64,000 bases of DNA from Pseudomonas moraviensis (GTDB lineage: Bacteria; Pseudomonadota; Gammaproteobacteria; Pseudomonadales; Pseudomonadaceae): contig NZ_LT629788.1 in assembly GCF_900105805.1 (NCBI RefSeq), positions 1,984,001 through 2,048,000 of the forward strand, in the 5' to 3' direction. Positions 17,899 to 27,679 of this stretch are shown here, piece by piece. The notes beneath the pieces were generated by a model, which was not told where the DNA came from, made no database searches, and saw only the letters and a program-made list of their open reading frames with translations. The position numbers and the translations under genes were made by a program. Every line of letters begins with the position of its first letter. The stretch's first letter is position 1.

Positions 17899-19059
17899 AT
17901 GGCTCTGAAGCCTCGCTGTTCCCTGGTTTTAGTCGTCGCCTGCTGCGCACCCGAAGCTGCCTGGAGCGTTGAGCCGCAAGCGATCAATGTCTACGGCTTC
18001 GATTTCACCCCGACCTTCGCCTTGTCGGAAAGCTACGACGACAACTTTCGTGAAGTCGAACATGACGTCGAGTCAACCATGGTCACCCGCCTGGCGCCGG
18101 CCTTCGAGCTCAAGGCCGAGGATCGCAACAGCGCTACGCGGGTGATCTGGGAGCCGACCCGCTACATCTATCACAGCGCCTCGGACGCTTCGAACACCGC
18201 CCAGCGTCTGCGCGCCGACAGCATCATGGAGTTCACCGACCGGCATCGGCTGAAACTCGAAGCCGAGGCGCGCAAATACGAGCGCACCACCTCGACCGCC
18301 GTCGACGGCATCAACGACAAGATCGAAAGCAAGCGCGTCGGCGGCGTCTACACCTTCGGTGCGCGCAGCGCGCTGAACCAGATCGACCTCGGCGCCAGCT
18401 ACGCCCAACTGCGCTATGACAACGCCGATGGCATCAACGATGACAAGGAGCGCAACACCAGCAACCTCACCACCACCTGGTATCACCGCCTCGGCAGCAA
18501 GACCCGCAGCCTGCTCGAATACGACCACACGCGCTTCGACTACCTGCAATCGAACAGCCCGCGCAGCAGTCGCTCCGATGCGGTGCTGGCCGGGGCCGAA
18601 TGGGACATGACCGCAAAAACCACCGGCAAATTGCGCGTCGGCTACGAGCGCAAGAACTTCGACCAGAGCGGCTCCGACGATCTGAGCAACCCGACCTGGC
18701 AAGTGGATCTGGCGTGGAAACCGCGCACCTACTCGACGTTTACCTTCCTCGCCCGCCAGGCCATGGCCGAAGGCGACGACGGCTCCGACGCGGTGAAGGC
18801 CACCTTCACTCAGGTCGGCTGGCGCCACGGCTGGACCGAACGCATCACCAGCGTTGCCGAAGTCGGCATGGGCCATTACGTCTACGAAGGCCAGGACCGC
18901 AGCGACGATCTGCAGGATTACAAACTCGGCGTGATTTACGAAATGCGCCGCTGGCTGGACGTCGAACTCGCCTATCGGCACCGCGACAACGACTCCGATG
19001 CCGACAACGAAAGCTTCACCCGCAACGTCTTCCAGATCACTTTCGACGTCAGTCTGTAG
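17899..19059 (+). CDS. Outer-membrane beta-barrel protein of the exopolysaccharide locus (EpsL-like)
   Basis: A 386-residue secreted protein. A signal peptide (cleavage near AWS/VEP) is followed by alternating amphipathic strands with aromatic ends, and it terminates in FQITFDVSL, a barrel-type C-terminal strand. Proteins of this kind (EpsL and related putative porins) occur at the head of Wzx/Wzy-type exopolysaccharide operons and may help polymer cross the outer membrane. The assignment rests on topology and context; sequence motifs are weak. Confidence 0.8.
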   Translation: MALKPRCSLVLVVACCAPEAAWSVEPQAINVYGFDFTPTFALSESYDDNFREVEHDVESTMVTRLAPAFELKAEDRNSATRVIWEPTRYIYHSASDASNTAQRLRADSIMEFTDRHRLKLEAEARKYERTTSTAVDGINDKIESKRVGGVYTFGARSALNQIDLGASYAQLRYDNADGINDDKERNTSNLTTTWYHRLGSKTRSLLEYDHTRFDYLQSNSPRSSRSDAVLAGAEWDMTAKTTGKLRVGYERKNFDQSGSDDLSNPTWQVDLAWKPRTYSTFTFLARQAMAEGDDGSDAVKATFTQVGWRHGWTERITSVAEVGMGHYVYEGQDRSDDLQDYKLGVIYEMRRWLDVELAYRHRDNDSDADNESFTRNVFQITFDVSL

Positions 19060-19071
19060 GAGGGTTGGGCC

Positions 19072-19605
19072 ATGCACTCGCGCCTGATTTTACTGTTGTT
19101 GCTGCTCTGGACAGTGCCCACGGTCGAGGCGGCGGACAGCAACGCCGATTACCGCCTTGCTGCCGGCGATGTCTTGCGCATCACGGTGTTCGGCGAGCCG
19201 GAACTGAGCTTCAAGAAGATCCGCCTGAACGACGCCGGCACCTTCTCCTACCCGTTTCTCGGCGAAATCGTCGCCAAGGGCCTGACGCCCAATCAGGTCG
19301 AACAGAAGATCGTCGACGGCCTCAAGCAAGGCTATCTGGTCGATCCGAAAGTCAGCCTCAGCCAGATCGAATACCGCCCGTTCTACATCAATGGCGAAGT
19401 GCAAAAGCCCGGCAGCTATCCGTTCCAGCCCGGCCTGACCCTGGAAAAAGCCATTGCGCTGGGTGGCGGCCTCACCGAACGCGCCTCAATGAAACGCGTG
19501 ACGATCCTGCGCGGCAGCGGCGGCCCGCCGGTCACTGAAAACATCTCGCGCACCACCGTCATCGCCCCCGGCGACACCATTTCCATTGCACAAGGCTTTT
19601 TCTGA
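19072..19605 (+). CDS. Polysaccharide export protein (Wza/GumB family)
   Basis: A 177-residue periplasmic or outer-membrane export protein. A signal peptide (to VEA/ADS) precedes the Poly_export domain (YRLAAGDVLRITVFGEPELS) and one SLBB-type domain (FYINGEVQKPGSYPF). There is no lipobox Cys, unlike E. coli Wza, and it is much shorter than Wza (about 380 residues). The barrel protein upstream may supply the missing outer-membrane part. It lies 2 bases from the Wzc-like gene. Confidence 0.9.
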   Translation: MHSRLILLLLLLWTVPTVEAADSNADYRLAAGDVLRITVFGEPELSFKKIRLNDAGTFSYPFLGEIVAKGLTPNQVEQKIVDGLKQGYLVDPKVSLSQIEYRPFYINGEVQKPGSYPFQPGLTLEKAIALGGGLTERASMKRVTILRGSGGPPVTENISRTTVIAPGDTISIAQGFF

Positions 19606-19607
19606 TC

Positions 19608-21917
19608 ATGGACAACAGCCCAAGCACCTACCTCGAACGTCCGCTTCAGAGCCACTCGCAAACGCAAGCGGCCGATGAATCGGACACCCTTGATCTGCTG
19701 CACCTGTGGCGCGTGATCTGGTCAGCGAAGTGGAACATCGCCTGGCTGGTGCTGCTCAGTTGCGCGCTGGCCGTGGCGGCGCTGTCGTTCATCACGCCGC
19801 AGTACGTCGGCAGTGCGACGTTGCTGATCAAGGACAAGACGCCGCCCGTCATGAGTTTTCAGCAAGCCGCTGAAGCCGGAGGCGCCACCACCACCGATTA
19901 CCTGCAGACCCAGCAAGCCCTGCTGCAATCGCGGGAACTGGCCGAGCGCGCCGTGCGCAAACTCGGCCTGACTACGAATCCGATCACCGATCCGCGCCAG
20001 CAGGCGCAGAGCTGGTTCACCCCGCGCCAATGGCTGGCCGATCTCAACCGCGACCAATGGCTGCCATGGCTGGATCTGCTGCCGCCACCGAAGCCGCCAG
20101 CAACGGAAGAACAGGTATTCAACGACGTCACGCAAAACCTGATGCTGCACACCAGCGTCAAGTTTGTCGGCAAGAGCCAGTTGCTGGAAATCGACGTCGA
20201 ACTGCCCGACCCGGCCCTCGCTGCGGCGGTGGCCAATGCCCTTGCCCAAGGCTTCATCGACAGCCAGCAGGACACCAGCCTCAAGTCTTCGCAAAACAAC
20301 ACCAGCTGGATGAACACCCGCCTGGTCGAGTTGCGCGACAACCTGCGCGTAGCCGAAAACAAGTTGCAGGGGTATCGCGAAGAACAGGGTCTGGTCGATG
20401 TCGACGGTGTCGCGACGATCAGTGCCAACGAACTGCAAATGACCGGCAACCGCATGATCGATGCACGCCGCGATCGCGCCGAAGCGGAGAGCCAGTTCCG
20501 TCAGGCGCAGTCCTTGAGCAACGGCGACATCAGTCGCTTGTCGAGTGTGCCGGCGGTGCTGAGCAACCCGCTGATTCAGCAGTTCCAGGCCGACCTGGCC
20601 AAGGCCCAGGCCAAGGTCGAGGAGTTGTCGGGCCGCTACGGGCCCAAGCACCCGACACTGATATCCGCCCGTTCCGAACAACGCACGGCGGCCAACAGCC
20701 TGCGTCTGCAGGTGCAGCAAGTGGTCGCCGGCATCGAACGCCAATATCAACTGGCGGTGGCCAGCGAGGACGCGTTGCGCAAATCCTTCAACAGCAACAA
20801 GGCGCAGATTCAGGACATTTCGCGCAAGGAATTCCAGCTGCGCGAATTCCAGCGTGAAGTCGACAGCACCCGCGCGCTGTATGAAACCTTCGTCACTCGT
20901 CTCAAGGAAACCGCCGCCACCTCGGATATGGATTCGGCCAAGGCGCGCATCGTCGACCCGGCGATCGCGCCGCTGGAAGCCAGCAAACCGCGCAAGAACC
21001 TGATTCTTGCGATCGTTGCGCTGGTGGCTGCGGTGGTTGGCGTCGCCCTCGCCTTCCTCTTCGATACGCTGAGCAACACCTTCAAGACCGACGACACCGT
21101 CGAGAGCCTGCTCAATGTGCCGTTGCTCAGCGTGGTGCCGCTGGTGATGAAGAAGAGCCGTCGACAATTGGCGCGGCTGTTCGAAGACAACGATCACCCG
21201 CGCTTCTGCGAAACCATCCGCAACCTGCGCACCTGGCTGATGCTGCAAAACAACGAGCGCCCGGCGCAGGTGGTGCTGGTCACGTCCTCGGTGTCCGGCG
21301 AAGGCAAGAGCACCATCGCCAACAACCTCGCTTCGTCGCTGGCGCCGCTGGAACGGGTGCTGCTGATCGATGCCGACATGCGGCAGCCGACGCTGTCGCT
21401 GAACTTCGATTTCCCGCCAGAGAGCCCCGGCCTCGCCAACCTCATGGCCGGCACCGCGCGGCTGGAAGACTGCATTCGCAGCGTCGGCAATCTCGACATG
21501 CTTCCGGCCGGCTGCCTGGCACCGTCGATGCTGGATCCGTTCGACGCACCACGACTGAAAGCCTCGAGCAGTTCGAGCAACGCCGTGGCCCCCGCGCAGG
21601 ATTTGCTCAGTTCGCCACGCCTCGGCCGGTTGTTGCACATTCTCAAGTCGCGCTACCGGCACATCATCATCGATTCGCCGCCAGCGGAAATCGTCAGCGA
21701 CGCGCTGTTGCTGGCGCAGCATTCCGACGCGGTGATCTACGTGGTCAAGGCGCAGAGCACGCCGGTCGGCCAGGTGCGCAAAAGCATTGCCGTGTTGCAG
21801 CAGAGCCAGGCGCCCGTATTCGGCGTGGTGCTCAATCAGGTCGATCTGCGCAAGGCGCGCAAGTACGGCCATGGCCATTCCCGTTCCTTCTACGACTACG
21901 ACTTCGCCCCGCGCTGA
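19608..21917 (+). CDS. Wzc-like polysaccharide co-polymerase and tyrosine autokinase
   Basis: A 769-residue inner-membrane protein that controls chain length and export. A Wzz domain with membrane helices near 43-62 and 464-485 surrounds a long periplasmic coiled-coil region. The cytosolic BY-kinase has Walker A (GEGKST, about 563-568), Walker A' (LLIDADMRQP, about 584) and Walker B (IIIDSPP, about 686). The C-terminal tail has only a few tyrosines (SFYDYDF), fewer than in E. coli Wzc. It partners with the Wza-like protein encoded two bases upstream. Confidence 0.93.
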   Translation: MDNSPSTYLERPLQSHSQTQAADESDTLDLLHLWRVIWSAKWNIAWLVLLSCALAVAALSFITPQYVGSATLLIKDKTPPVMSFQQAAEAGGATTTDYLQTQQALLQSRELAERAVRKLGLTTNPITDPRQQAQSWFTPRQWLADLNRDQWLPWLDLLPPPKPPATEEQVFNDVTQNLMLHTSVKFVGKSQLLEIDVELPDPALAAAVANALAQGFIDSQQDTSLKSSQNNTSWMNTRLVELRDNLRVAENKLQGYREEQGLVDVDGVATISANELQMTGNRMIDARRDRAEAESQFRQAQSLSNGDISRLSSVPAVLSNPLIQQFQADLAKAQAKVEELSGRYGPKHPTLISARSEQRTAANSLRLQVQQVVAGIERQYQLAVASEDALRKSFNSNKAQIQDISRKEFQLREFQREVDSTRALYETFVTRLKETAATSDMDSAKARIVDPAIAPLEASKPRKNLILAIVALVAAVVGVALAFLFDTLSNTFKTDDTVESLLNVPLLSVVPLVMKKSRRQLARLFEDNDHPRFCETIRNLRTWLMLQNNERPAQVVLVTSSVSGEGKSTIANNLASSLAPLERVLLIDADMRQPTLSLNFDFPPESPGLANLMAGTARLEDCIRSVGNLDMLPAGCLAPSMLDPFDAPRLKASSSSSNAVAPAQDLLSSPRLGRLLHILKSRYRHIIIDSPPAEIVSDALLLAQHSDAVIYVVKAQSTPVGQVRKSIAVLQQSQAPVFGVVLNQVDLRKARKYGHGHSRSFYDYDFAPR

Positions 21918-21983
21918 TCCTCCGGGCCGTGCCGCCCGGCAGCAGCCATCCCTTCCCTGTTCGATGAATCGGAGATCGTGCCG

Positions 21984-23375
21984 ATGACCTCGCAATATTC
22001 CGCGCAAATGGCACAGCGTCGCGGCCTCACTTTCTGGGGGCAATGGTTGTGCGCAATGACCCTGGTGAACCTGTTGCTGATGGTGCTGGTGCACTGGCGC
22101 ATCGGCGCCTTGCCCAGTGAATACCGGCTGCTGATCATCCTCACCGTGCTCGGCTCGATGCCGGTCTACAGCCTCGTCCAGGTCTATCACAAACGTCATG
22201 GCCTGCTGGTCGGGCTCGGACGCTTGCTCGCCGGCTGGCTGATTCTGCTCGGGCTGCTGATGAGCATCGCCTTCGTCACCCAGACCAGCGCGTTGTTTTC
22301 CCGGCAGGTGGTGATTGTCTGGGCGGTGGTGGGTTTTCTTGCTCAGGCGGCGACGTTTCTGCCGCTGCATCTGTTCGTGCGCATGTACACCAAGATGATC
22401 TGCAACGAGCGCCGCGCGGTGATCATCGGCACCTGCCCGACCGCCCATGAGCTGGCGCGCAAACTCCTCGACCCGGATCGCGCGCTGCTGCTCGGTTTCG
22501 TCGCGGCGAAAGCCGACAGCGGCCCGGCGCCAAGCATTCTGCCGCTGCTCGGCGAGGTCGAAGACATCCGCGAGATCATCACCCGCTTGCAGGCGCGGCG
22601 GGTGTACATCGTGCTGCCGATGGCCGAGGCGGCGACCATCGAAGCGTTTTACATCAACCTGCTCGACATGAACGTCGACGTGGTGTGGATTCCGGATCTG
22701 GGCAGCATGGTGTTGCTCAATCATTCGATCTCCGAGATCGAGCGGATGCCGGCGATCTACCTCAACGAAAGCCTGCTCACCTCGCACCCCGGCAGCCTGT
22801 TCTGCAAGGACCTGTTCGAACGCAGCGTCGCAGCGGTGGCGCTGATTCTGCTCAGCCCGCTGCTGCTCGGCGTGGCCATCGCGGTCAAGCTGACGTCGCC
22901 GGGGCCCGTGCTGTTCAAGCAGAACCGCCATGGCTGCGACGGCGAAGTGATCCGCGTGTGGAAGTTTCGCTCGATGCGCGTGCACGACGATCAACAAGTG
23001 CGTCAGGCCACCCGCGACGATGACCGCGTCACGCCGCTGGGACGCTTTCTGCGGCGCAGCTCCATCGACGAACTGCCGCAACTGTTCAACGTGCTGTTCG
23101 GGCACATGGCGCTGGTCGGGCCGCGCCCGCACGCCGTCACCCACAACATCTATTACACCGGCAAGGTGCGCGCCTACATGGCGCGGCATCGGCTCAAGCC
23201 TGGCATCACCGGTCTGGCGCAGATCACCGGGCACCGCGGCGAAACCGAGACCGTGGAGAAGATGCAGCGCCGGGTCGCCCAGGACCTCAATTACATCAAT
23301 CAATGGTCGCTGTGGCTGGACATCAAGATCCTGCTGAAGACGCCCTTCACCCTGTTCTCGAAAAACATCTACTGA
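21984..23375 (+). CDS. Undecaprenyl-phosphate glucose-1-phosphate transferase (WcaJ-like)
   Basis: A 463-residue polyprenyl-phosphate hexose-1-phosphate transferase that starts repeat-unit assembly on the lipid carrier. Several N-terminal membrane helices (about 12-120) and a CoA-binding-like middle domain precede a further membrane segment (about 280-300). The conserved catalytic part follows, with PGPVLFKQNRHG, KFRSMRV, the LRRSSIDELPQL motif and a VGPRPHA segment. Glucose is the likely first sugar. ATG 21984 is chosen for its GGAG nine bases upstream. Confidence 0.92.
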   Translation: MTSQYSAQMAQRRGLTFWGQWLCAMTLVNLLLMVLVHWRIGALPSEYRLLIILTVLGSMPVYSLVQVYHKRHGLLVGLGRLLAGWLILLGLLMSIAFVTQTSALFSRQVVIVWAVVGFLAQAATFLPLHLFVRMYTKMICNERRAVIIGTCPTAHELARKLLDPDRALLLGFVAAKADSGPAPSILPLLGEVEDIREIITRLQARRVYIVLPMAEAATIEAFYINLLDMNVDVVWIPDLGSMVLLNHSISEIERMPAIYLNESLLTSHPGSLFCKDLFERSVAAVALILLSPLLLGVAIAVKLTSPGPVLFKQNRHGCDGEVIRVWKFRSMRVHDDQQVRQATRDDDRVTPLGRFLRRSSIDELPQLFNVLFGHMALVGPRPHAVTHNIYYTGKVRAYMARHRLKPGITGLAQITGHRGETETVEKMQRRVAQDLNYINQWSLWLDIKILLKTPFTLFSKNIY

Positions 23376-23421
23376 CAGCGGCCAGCGCTCTGGCCCACCC
23401 CACCGCGCATGAGGTTTTCCC

Positions 23422-24780
23422 ATGAATGTGAGTGTATTCGGTATCGGTTATGTCGGACTGGTCCAGGGCGCCGCGCTGGCCGAGGTCGGCCACAACGTGC
23501 TGTGTGTGGATGTCGACGCGGCCAAGGTGCAGGCCTTGAACGACGGCAGCCTGCCCATTTACGAACCGGGGCTGAAAAGCCTGGTGCGGGAAAACCATCA
23601 CAGCGGTCGCCTGCAATTCGGCAATGATCTGGCCGCTGCGGTAAAGCACGGCGACGTGTTGTTGATCGCCGTTGGTACCCCACCGGACGAGGACGGTTCG
23701 GCGGATCTCAAACATGTGCTGAGCGTCGCCCGTACCATCGGCGAGCACCTGCGCGGCGAGCAGATCATCGTCGACAAATCCACGGTCCCGGTGGGTACGG
23801 CGGATCGGGTGCGCGAGTGCATCAACGCCATCCTCGGCGAAAGCGGACGCGCTGCACTGACCTTCGATGTGGTGTCCAACCCGGAATTCCTCAAGGAAGG
23901 CTGCGCGGTCGACGACTGCATGCGCCCGGACCGAATCATCATCGGCACCGACAGCCCCCGCGCCGAAGCGGTGATGCGCGAGCTGTACGAACCGTTCAAT
24001 CGCAACCGCGAAAAAATCATCGTCATGGACGTGCGCAGCGCCGAGCTGACCAAGTACGCCGCCAACTGCATGCTGGCGACCAAGATCAGCTTCATGAACG
24101 AGATGGCCGGGCTTGCCGAAAAGCTTGGCGCCGACATCGAAATGGTCCGCCACGGCATCGGTTCGGATCCGCGCATCGGCTACCAGTTCATCTATCCCGG
24201 CATCGGTTACGGCGGTTCGTGTTTTCCCAAGGATGTGCGTGCGCTGATCCATGCCGCCCACGGCGTCGACATCGATGCGCGCCTGCTCAGGGCGGTGGAG
24301 TCGCGCAACAATGAGCAGAAAAGCACGCTGTTCCACAAGATTGCCGATCACTTCAACGGTGCCCTTGAAGGCAAAACCTTTGCCCTCTGGGGCCTGAGTT
24401 TCAAGCCCAACACCGACGACATGCGCGAAGCCCCCAGCCGCGTGTTGATGGAGGCCTTGTGGCGTGCTGGCGCCAGCGTGCAGGCGTTCGACCCGAAAGC
24501 CATGGAGCAGGCGCAGCAGCTTTACGGCCCGCGGGACGACCTGACCCTGGCCGGCACCAAAGAGGCGGCGCTGAAAAATGCCGACGCGCTGGTGATCGTC
24601 ACCGAGTGGCAATCGTTTCGCGCGCCGGACTTCGAATTGCTCGCCCGCCAGCTGAAAAACCCGCTGATCTTCGATGGCCGCAACCTGTTCGATCCGCAAC
24701 GCCTCAGCGCGCGCGGCTTCACCTACATCAGCATGGGCCGGCCGACCTGCGCCGCCGAAGCACAGGATCTCGCGTCATGA
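23422..24780 (+). CDS. UDP-glucose 6-dehydrogenase
   Basis: A 452-residue enzyme making UDP-glucuronate from UDP-glucose with two NAD. The N-terminal GIGYVGLVQG binds NAD; STVPVGT, the central dimer helix with ELTKYAANCMLATKISF, and GGSCFPKD with the catalytic Cys (about residue 267) are all present. It supplies UDP-GlcA for the polymer and for the 4-epimerase at 15668-16642. The gene overlaps the next by ATGA. Confidence 0.95.
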   Translation: MNVSVFGIGYVGLVQGAALAEVGHNVLCVDVDAAKVQALNDGSLPIYEPGLKSLVRENHHSGRLQFGNDLAAAVKHGDVLLIAVGTPPDEDGSADLKHVLSVARTIGEHLRGEQIIVDKSTVPVGTADRVRECINAILGESGRAALTFDVVSNPEFLKEGCAVDDCMRPDRIIIGTDSPRAEAVMRELYEPFNRNREKIIVMDVRSAELTKYAANCMLATKISFMNEMAGLAEKLGADIEMVRHGIGSDPRIGYQFIYPGIGYGGSCFPKDVRALIHAAHGVDIDARLLRAVESRNNEQKSTLFHKIADHFNGALEGKTFALWGLSFKPNTDDMREAPSRVLMEALWRAGASVQAFDPKAMEQAQQLYGPRDDLTLAGTKEAALKNADALVIVTEWQSFRAPDFELLARQLKNPLIFDGRNLFDPQRLSARGFTYISMGRPTCAAEAQDLAS

Positions 24781-25484
24781 TCCGCCTGGAATTGCTGGAT
24801 CGTTATTCGCCGGCGCTGCTGGAATCGAACCGGGCGTTCTCCTTTCTCAACTTCGCCTCGATCGGCAGTTTCATCCGCCAACCGCCGCCGTCGCTGGCGT
24901 ATTTCTGCGACGGCATGCTGATGTCCGGGTTCATGTCGCGCATTACCGGGCGCGCGGTGGAGCGGGTCAGTTTCGATTTCACCTCGATTGCCGATCCGGT
25001 GTTGCGCGAGTCCGAGCAACGCGGCAAACGCGTCTACGTAGTCGGCGCGCGGCAGGCGGAGCTTGATCGTTTCGTGGAGAAGCTCGGCACGCAGTACCCG
25101 CGCCTGCAGCTGGTTGGCGCGCACAACGGTTACTTCGACGCCGAGCAAGGCGCGGCGCTGCAGGCTGACATCCGTCGGCAGCGGACCAACCTGCTGCTGG
25201 TCGGCCTCGGCGCCGGGCTGCAGGAGCGCTTTGTCCTCGATGCGTTGCGCGGTGGCTTCAGCGGCGTGGCATTCACCTGCGGCGGTTTCATTCGTCAGGA
25301 GGCGAATGCCAGCGAGCGCTACTACCCCGACGCCATCAACCGCCTGCACCTGCGCGCCTTCTACCGCATGTACCGCGAGCCGCACACGATCAAGCGTTAC
25401 CTGCTCGACTACCCGAGCAATGCCCTGCGCCTGACCGAACTGATTCTGCGCCAGCAAGTGGCGATCAATGTCACCGCCCCATGA
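24777..25484 (+). CDS. WecB/TagA/CpsF-family glycosyltransferase
   Basis: A 235-residue cytosolic GT26-type transferase. The pattern YFCDGMLMS near the N-terminus, GAHNGYFD in the middle and LLLVGLGAGLQERFV are family marks. It usually adds a sugar to a lipid-linked acceptor. It overlaps the dehydrogenase stop by 4 bases, and the following gene starts within its end, so translation is coupled. The sugar transferred cannot be read. Confidence 0.85.
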   Translation: MIRLELLDRYSPALLESNRAFSFLNFASIGSFIRQPPPSLAYFCDGMLMSGFMSRITGRAVERVSFDFTSIADPVLRESEQRGKRVYVVGARQAELDRFVEKLGTQYPRLQLVGAHNGYFDAEQGAALQADIRRQRTNLLLVGLGAGLQERFVLDALRGGFSGVAFTCGGFIRQEANASERYYPDAINRLHLRAFYRMYREPHTIKRYLLDYPSNALRLTELILRQQVAINVTAP

Positions 25485-25495
25485 GGATTGTGCCG

Positions 25496-26575
25496 ATGCA
25501 TATTCTGTTCACGCTCAAGGATTACCAGACTGGCGGCGGCGTCGAGTGCGTGCAGCAACGCCTCGCCGAGCAGTTCCTGGCGGACGGCCGGCGGGTGAGT
25601 TTTTTCGTCATGAACGGCGACTCGCCCAACGTCGACGGCGCGCCAAGCCTTGCCGGTGGTGGCGGCGGCCTCGTTGGCTGGCTGAAATCGATCGTGCTGC
25701 TGCGCCGCTTGATTCTTCGCGAAGGCGTGACGCATCTGATCGGCGCCAAGGAGCAGGCCAATCTCTGCACCTGGTTCGCCACCTTGGGCAGTCCGTGCCA
25801 AGTCATCTACACCCGCCACGCTGCACTGGATTGCGCCGAGCAGAACACCGGGCGCGCCAGCCTGCGCCTGTTGTACGCGCTGTATCTGTGCGGCAGCGGC
25901 AAGGTGGTCGCGGTGTCCCAAGGTTTGCGCCAGTCGCTTGCCGGGTTGATGCCCTGGGGCCAGCCGCGCATCCGTTATTGCCCGAACGCGGTGATCAGCG
26001 AGCAACTGTTGCATGCGGCACAAGCGCCGTTGCCCGGTGGTGTGCCCCATCATTACTGGCTGGGGATCGGCCGACTGGTGGAAACCAAGGGCTTCGATCT
26101 GTTGCTCGAAGCCTATGCGCTGGCAGCGCAACAGCGCACGCTGCCCTATCTGGTGATTGCCGGCGACGGCCCGTTGCGCGCGGAGCTCGAAGCGCAGGCG
26201 CAACGACTGGGCATCGAACGTCTGGTGCATTTCACCGGGCATCTGCGCAATCCCTATCCGCTGATTCGCCATGCGCAGGTGTTGGTGCTCAGCTCATTGC
26301 ACGAAGGTTTGCCGACGGTGCTGGTCGAGGCGCTGGCGCTGGGCACGGCGGTGATTTCCAGCGATTGCGGCAGCGGGCCGCGGGAGTTGCTCGACGACGG
26401 ACGCCTCGGGCGCTTGGTCAAGGTCAACGATGTGCCGGCCCTGGCCGAGGCGCTGCTCGACAGTCTGGCCAGCCGCGAACCCGCGACACCGGCCCGACGC
26501 TCGGTCAGCGAAGCGATCCAGCCCTATACCAGCCAGTACGCCGCTCAGGCTTATTACCAGGTGTGGAACCGATGA
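25496..26575 (+). CDS. Glycosyltransferase family 4
   Basis: A 359-residue GT-B transferase with an N-terminal acceptor domain (TGGGVECVQQRLAEQF) and a C-terminal nucleotide-sugar domain (IGRLVETKGFDLLLEAY, then SSLHEGLPTVLVEALALGT, the EX7E motif). GAGG nine bases before ATG 25496 favours this start. An ATG at 25481 overlapping the previous stop is an alternative. It is one of four non-initiating transferases in the operon. Confidence 0.9.
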   Translation: MHILFTLKDYQTGGGVECVQQRLAEQFLADGRRVSFFVMNGDSPNVDGAPSLAGGGGGLVGWLKSIVLLRRLILREGVTHLIGAKEQANLCTWFATLGSPCQVIYTRHAALDCAEQNTGRASLRLLYALYLCGSGKVVAVSQGLRQSLAGLMPWGQPRIRYCPNAVISEQLLHAAQAPLPGGVPHHYWLGIGRLVETKGFDLLLEAYALAAQQRTLPYLVIAGDGPLRAELEAQAQRLGIERLVHFTGHLRNPYPLIRHAQVLVLSSLHEGLPTVLVEALALGTAVISSDCGSGPRELLDDGRLGRLVKVNDVPALAEALLDSLASREPATPARRSVSEAIQPYTSQYAAQAYYQVWNR

Positions 26576-27678
26576 AAAAACTGCTGATCATCCTCCAGGA
26601 CCTCGGCGCCGGCGGCGCTGAAAAAATGATGGTGCGCCTCGCCGGTGCCTTGGTTGAAGCCGGCAACGAAGTCACGTTGCTGATGCTCACCGGTGCCGGC
26701 ATCAATCAACCGGCGCTCGACCCACGGGTCAGGCAAGTGCTGCTCGACAGTCCGCGCAGCGCAGCGGCGGTGCCGGCGCTGACGCGTTTTTTGCGCAGCA
26801 ATCAATACGACGCGCAACTGGCCGCCCTCACCCACGTCAACGTCGTGGCGATTGCCGCGGCTGTGCTGTCCGGGACTTTGGCGCGGCTGCATGTCAGCGA
26901 GCGCAATGCATTCTCGCGGGACAAGCACGTCAACCCGGCCCTGTCGGTGAAGCTCGCCTACTGGCTGGCGCCGTGGCTATACCGGCTGATTCCCAACCCG
27001 GTGATCTGCGTGTCGCAAGGCGTTGCCGAAGATCTGGTCGACACCACCATCGCCCGTCCGCGCGATGTGACCACCGCCGACAACCCGGTGCTCGACAACG
27101 ATTTTCGCGAAAAACCTGCCGCCGCGCCCAGCCATCCCTGGCTCAAGGACAAAACCACCCCGGTGATCGTCGCCGTGGGTCGGCTGGCGCAGCAAAAAGG
27201 GTTCGACTCCCTGATCGACGCCTTCGCCCGCCTGCCGCGAGGCGATGCGCGGCTGATCATCTTCGGCGAAGGCGCCCTGCGCGGCGAACTGCTGGCCCAA
27301 GCGACAGCGCTCGGCGTTGCACAGCGTTGCGATCTGCCGGGTTACGCCAGTGATCCAATCGCCGAGATCGCTCGGGCAGATTGCTTTGTCTTGTCGTCGC
27401 GTTTCGAGGGCAGCCCCAATGCCTTGGTCGAAGCCTTGTCGACCGGCACGCCGGTAGTGGCGACGCGCTGCCCGTATGGCCCGCAGGAAATTCTCGCCGA
27501 CGGCGCCGTCGCGCCCTTGGTCGAGGTCGACGACCCGAACGCTCTCGCCGCCGCGATCAGCGCACAAATGTCCGCGCCGCGCGCCCTGCATCGCCAGCGT
27601 CGCATCGATGCTGCCTCGCGTTTTGTCAGCGCTCGCGCGGTGCAGACCTACCTCAAGGCGTTACTCGGGAGGCGCTGA
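26572..27678 (+). CDS. Glycosyltransferase family 4
   Basis: A 368-residue GT-B transferase. The N-terminus has GAGGAEKMMVRLAGAL, and the donor-binding half has VGRLAQQKGFDSLIDAF and SSRFEGSPNALVEALSTGTP. It overlaps the preceding gene by ATGA (26572-26575). It is related to its neighbour by fold and motif, which suggests an old duplication, but the two differ well enough to act on different linkages. Confidence 0.9.
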   Translation: MKKLLIILQDLGAGGAEKMMVRLAGALVEAGNEVTLLMLTGAGINQPALDPRVRQVLLDSPRSAAAVPALTRFLRSNQYDAQLAALTHVNVVAIAAAVLSGTLARLHVSERNAFSRDKHVNPALSVKLAYWLAPWLYRLIPNPVICVSQGVAEDLVDTTIARPRDVTTADNPVLDNDFREKPAAAPSHPWLKDKTTPVIVAVGRLAQQKGFDSLIDAFARLPRGDARLIIFGEGALRGELLAQATALGVAQRCDLPGYASDPIAEIARADCFVLSSRFEGSPNALVEALSTGTPVVATRCPYGPQEILADGAVAPLVEVDDPNALAAAISAQMSAPRALHRQRRIDAASRFVSARAVQTYLKALLGRR

Positions 27679-27679
27679 G

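Noticed and set aside
19722..23423. Very long minus-strand open frame opposite the wzc-like and wcaJ-like genes
   Set aside because: It is an antisense shadow in GC-rich DNA, rich in Gln/His/Arg, with no domain; the plus strand carries clear genes.
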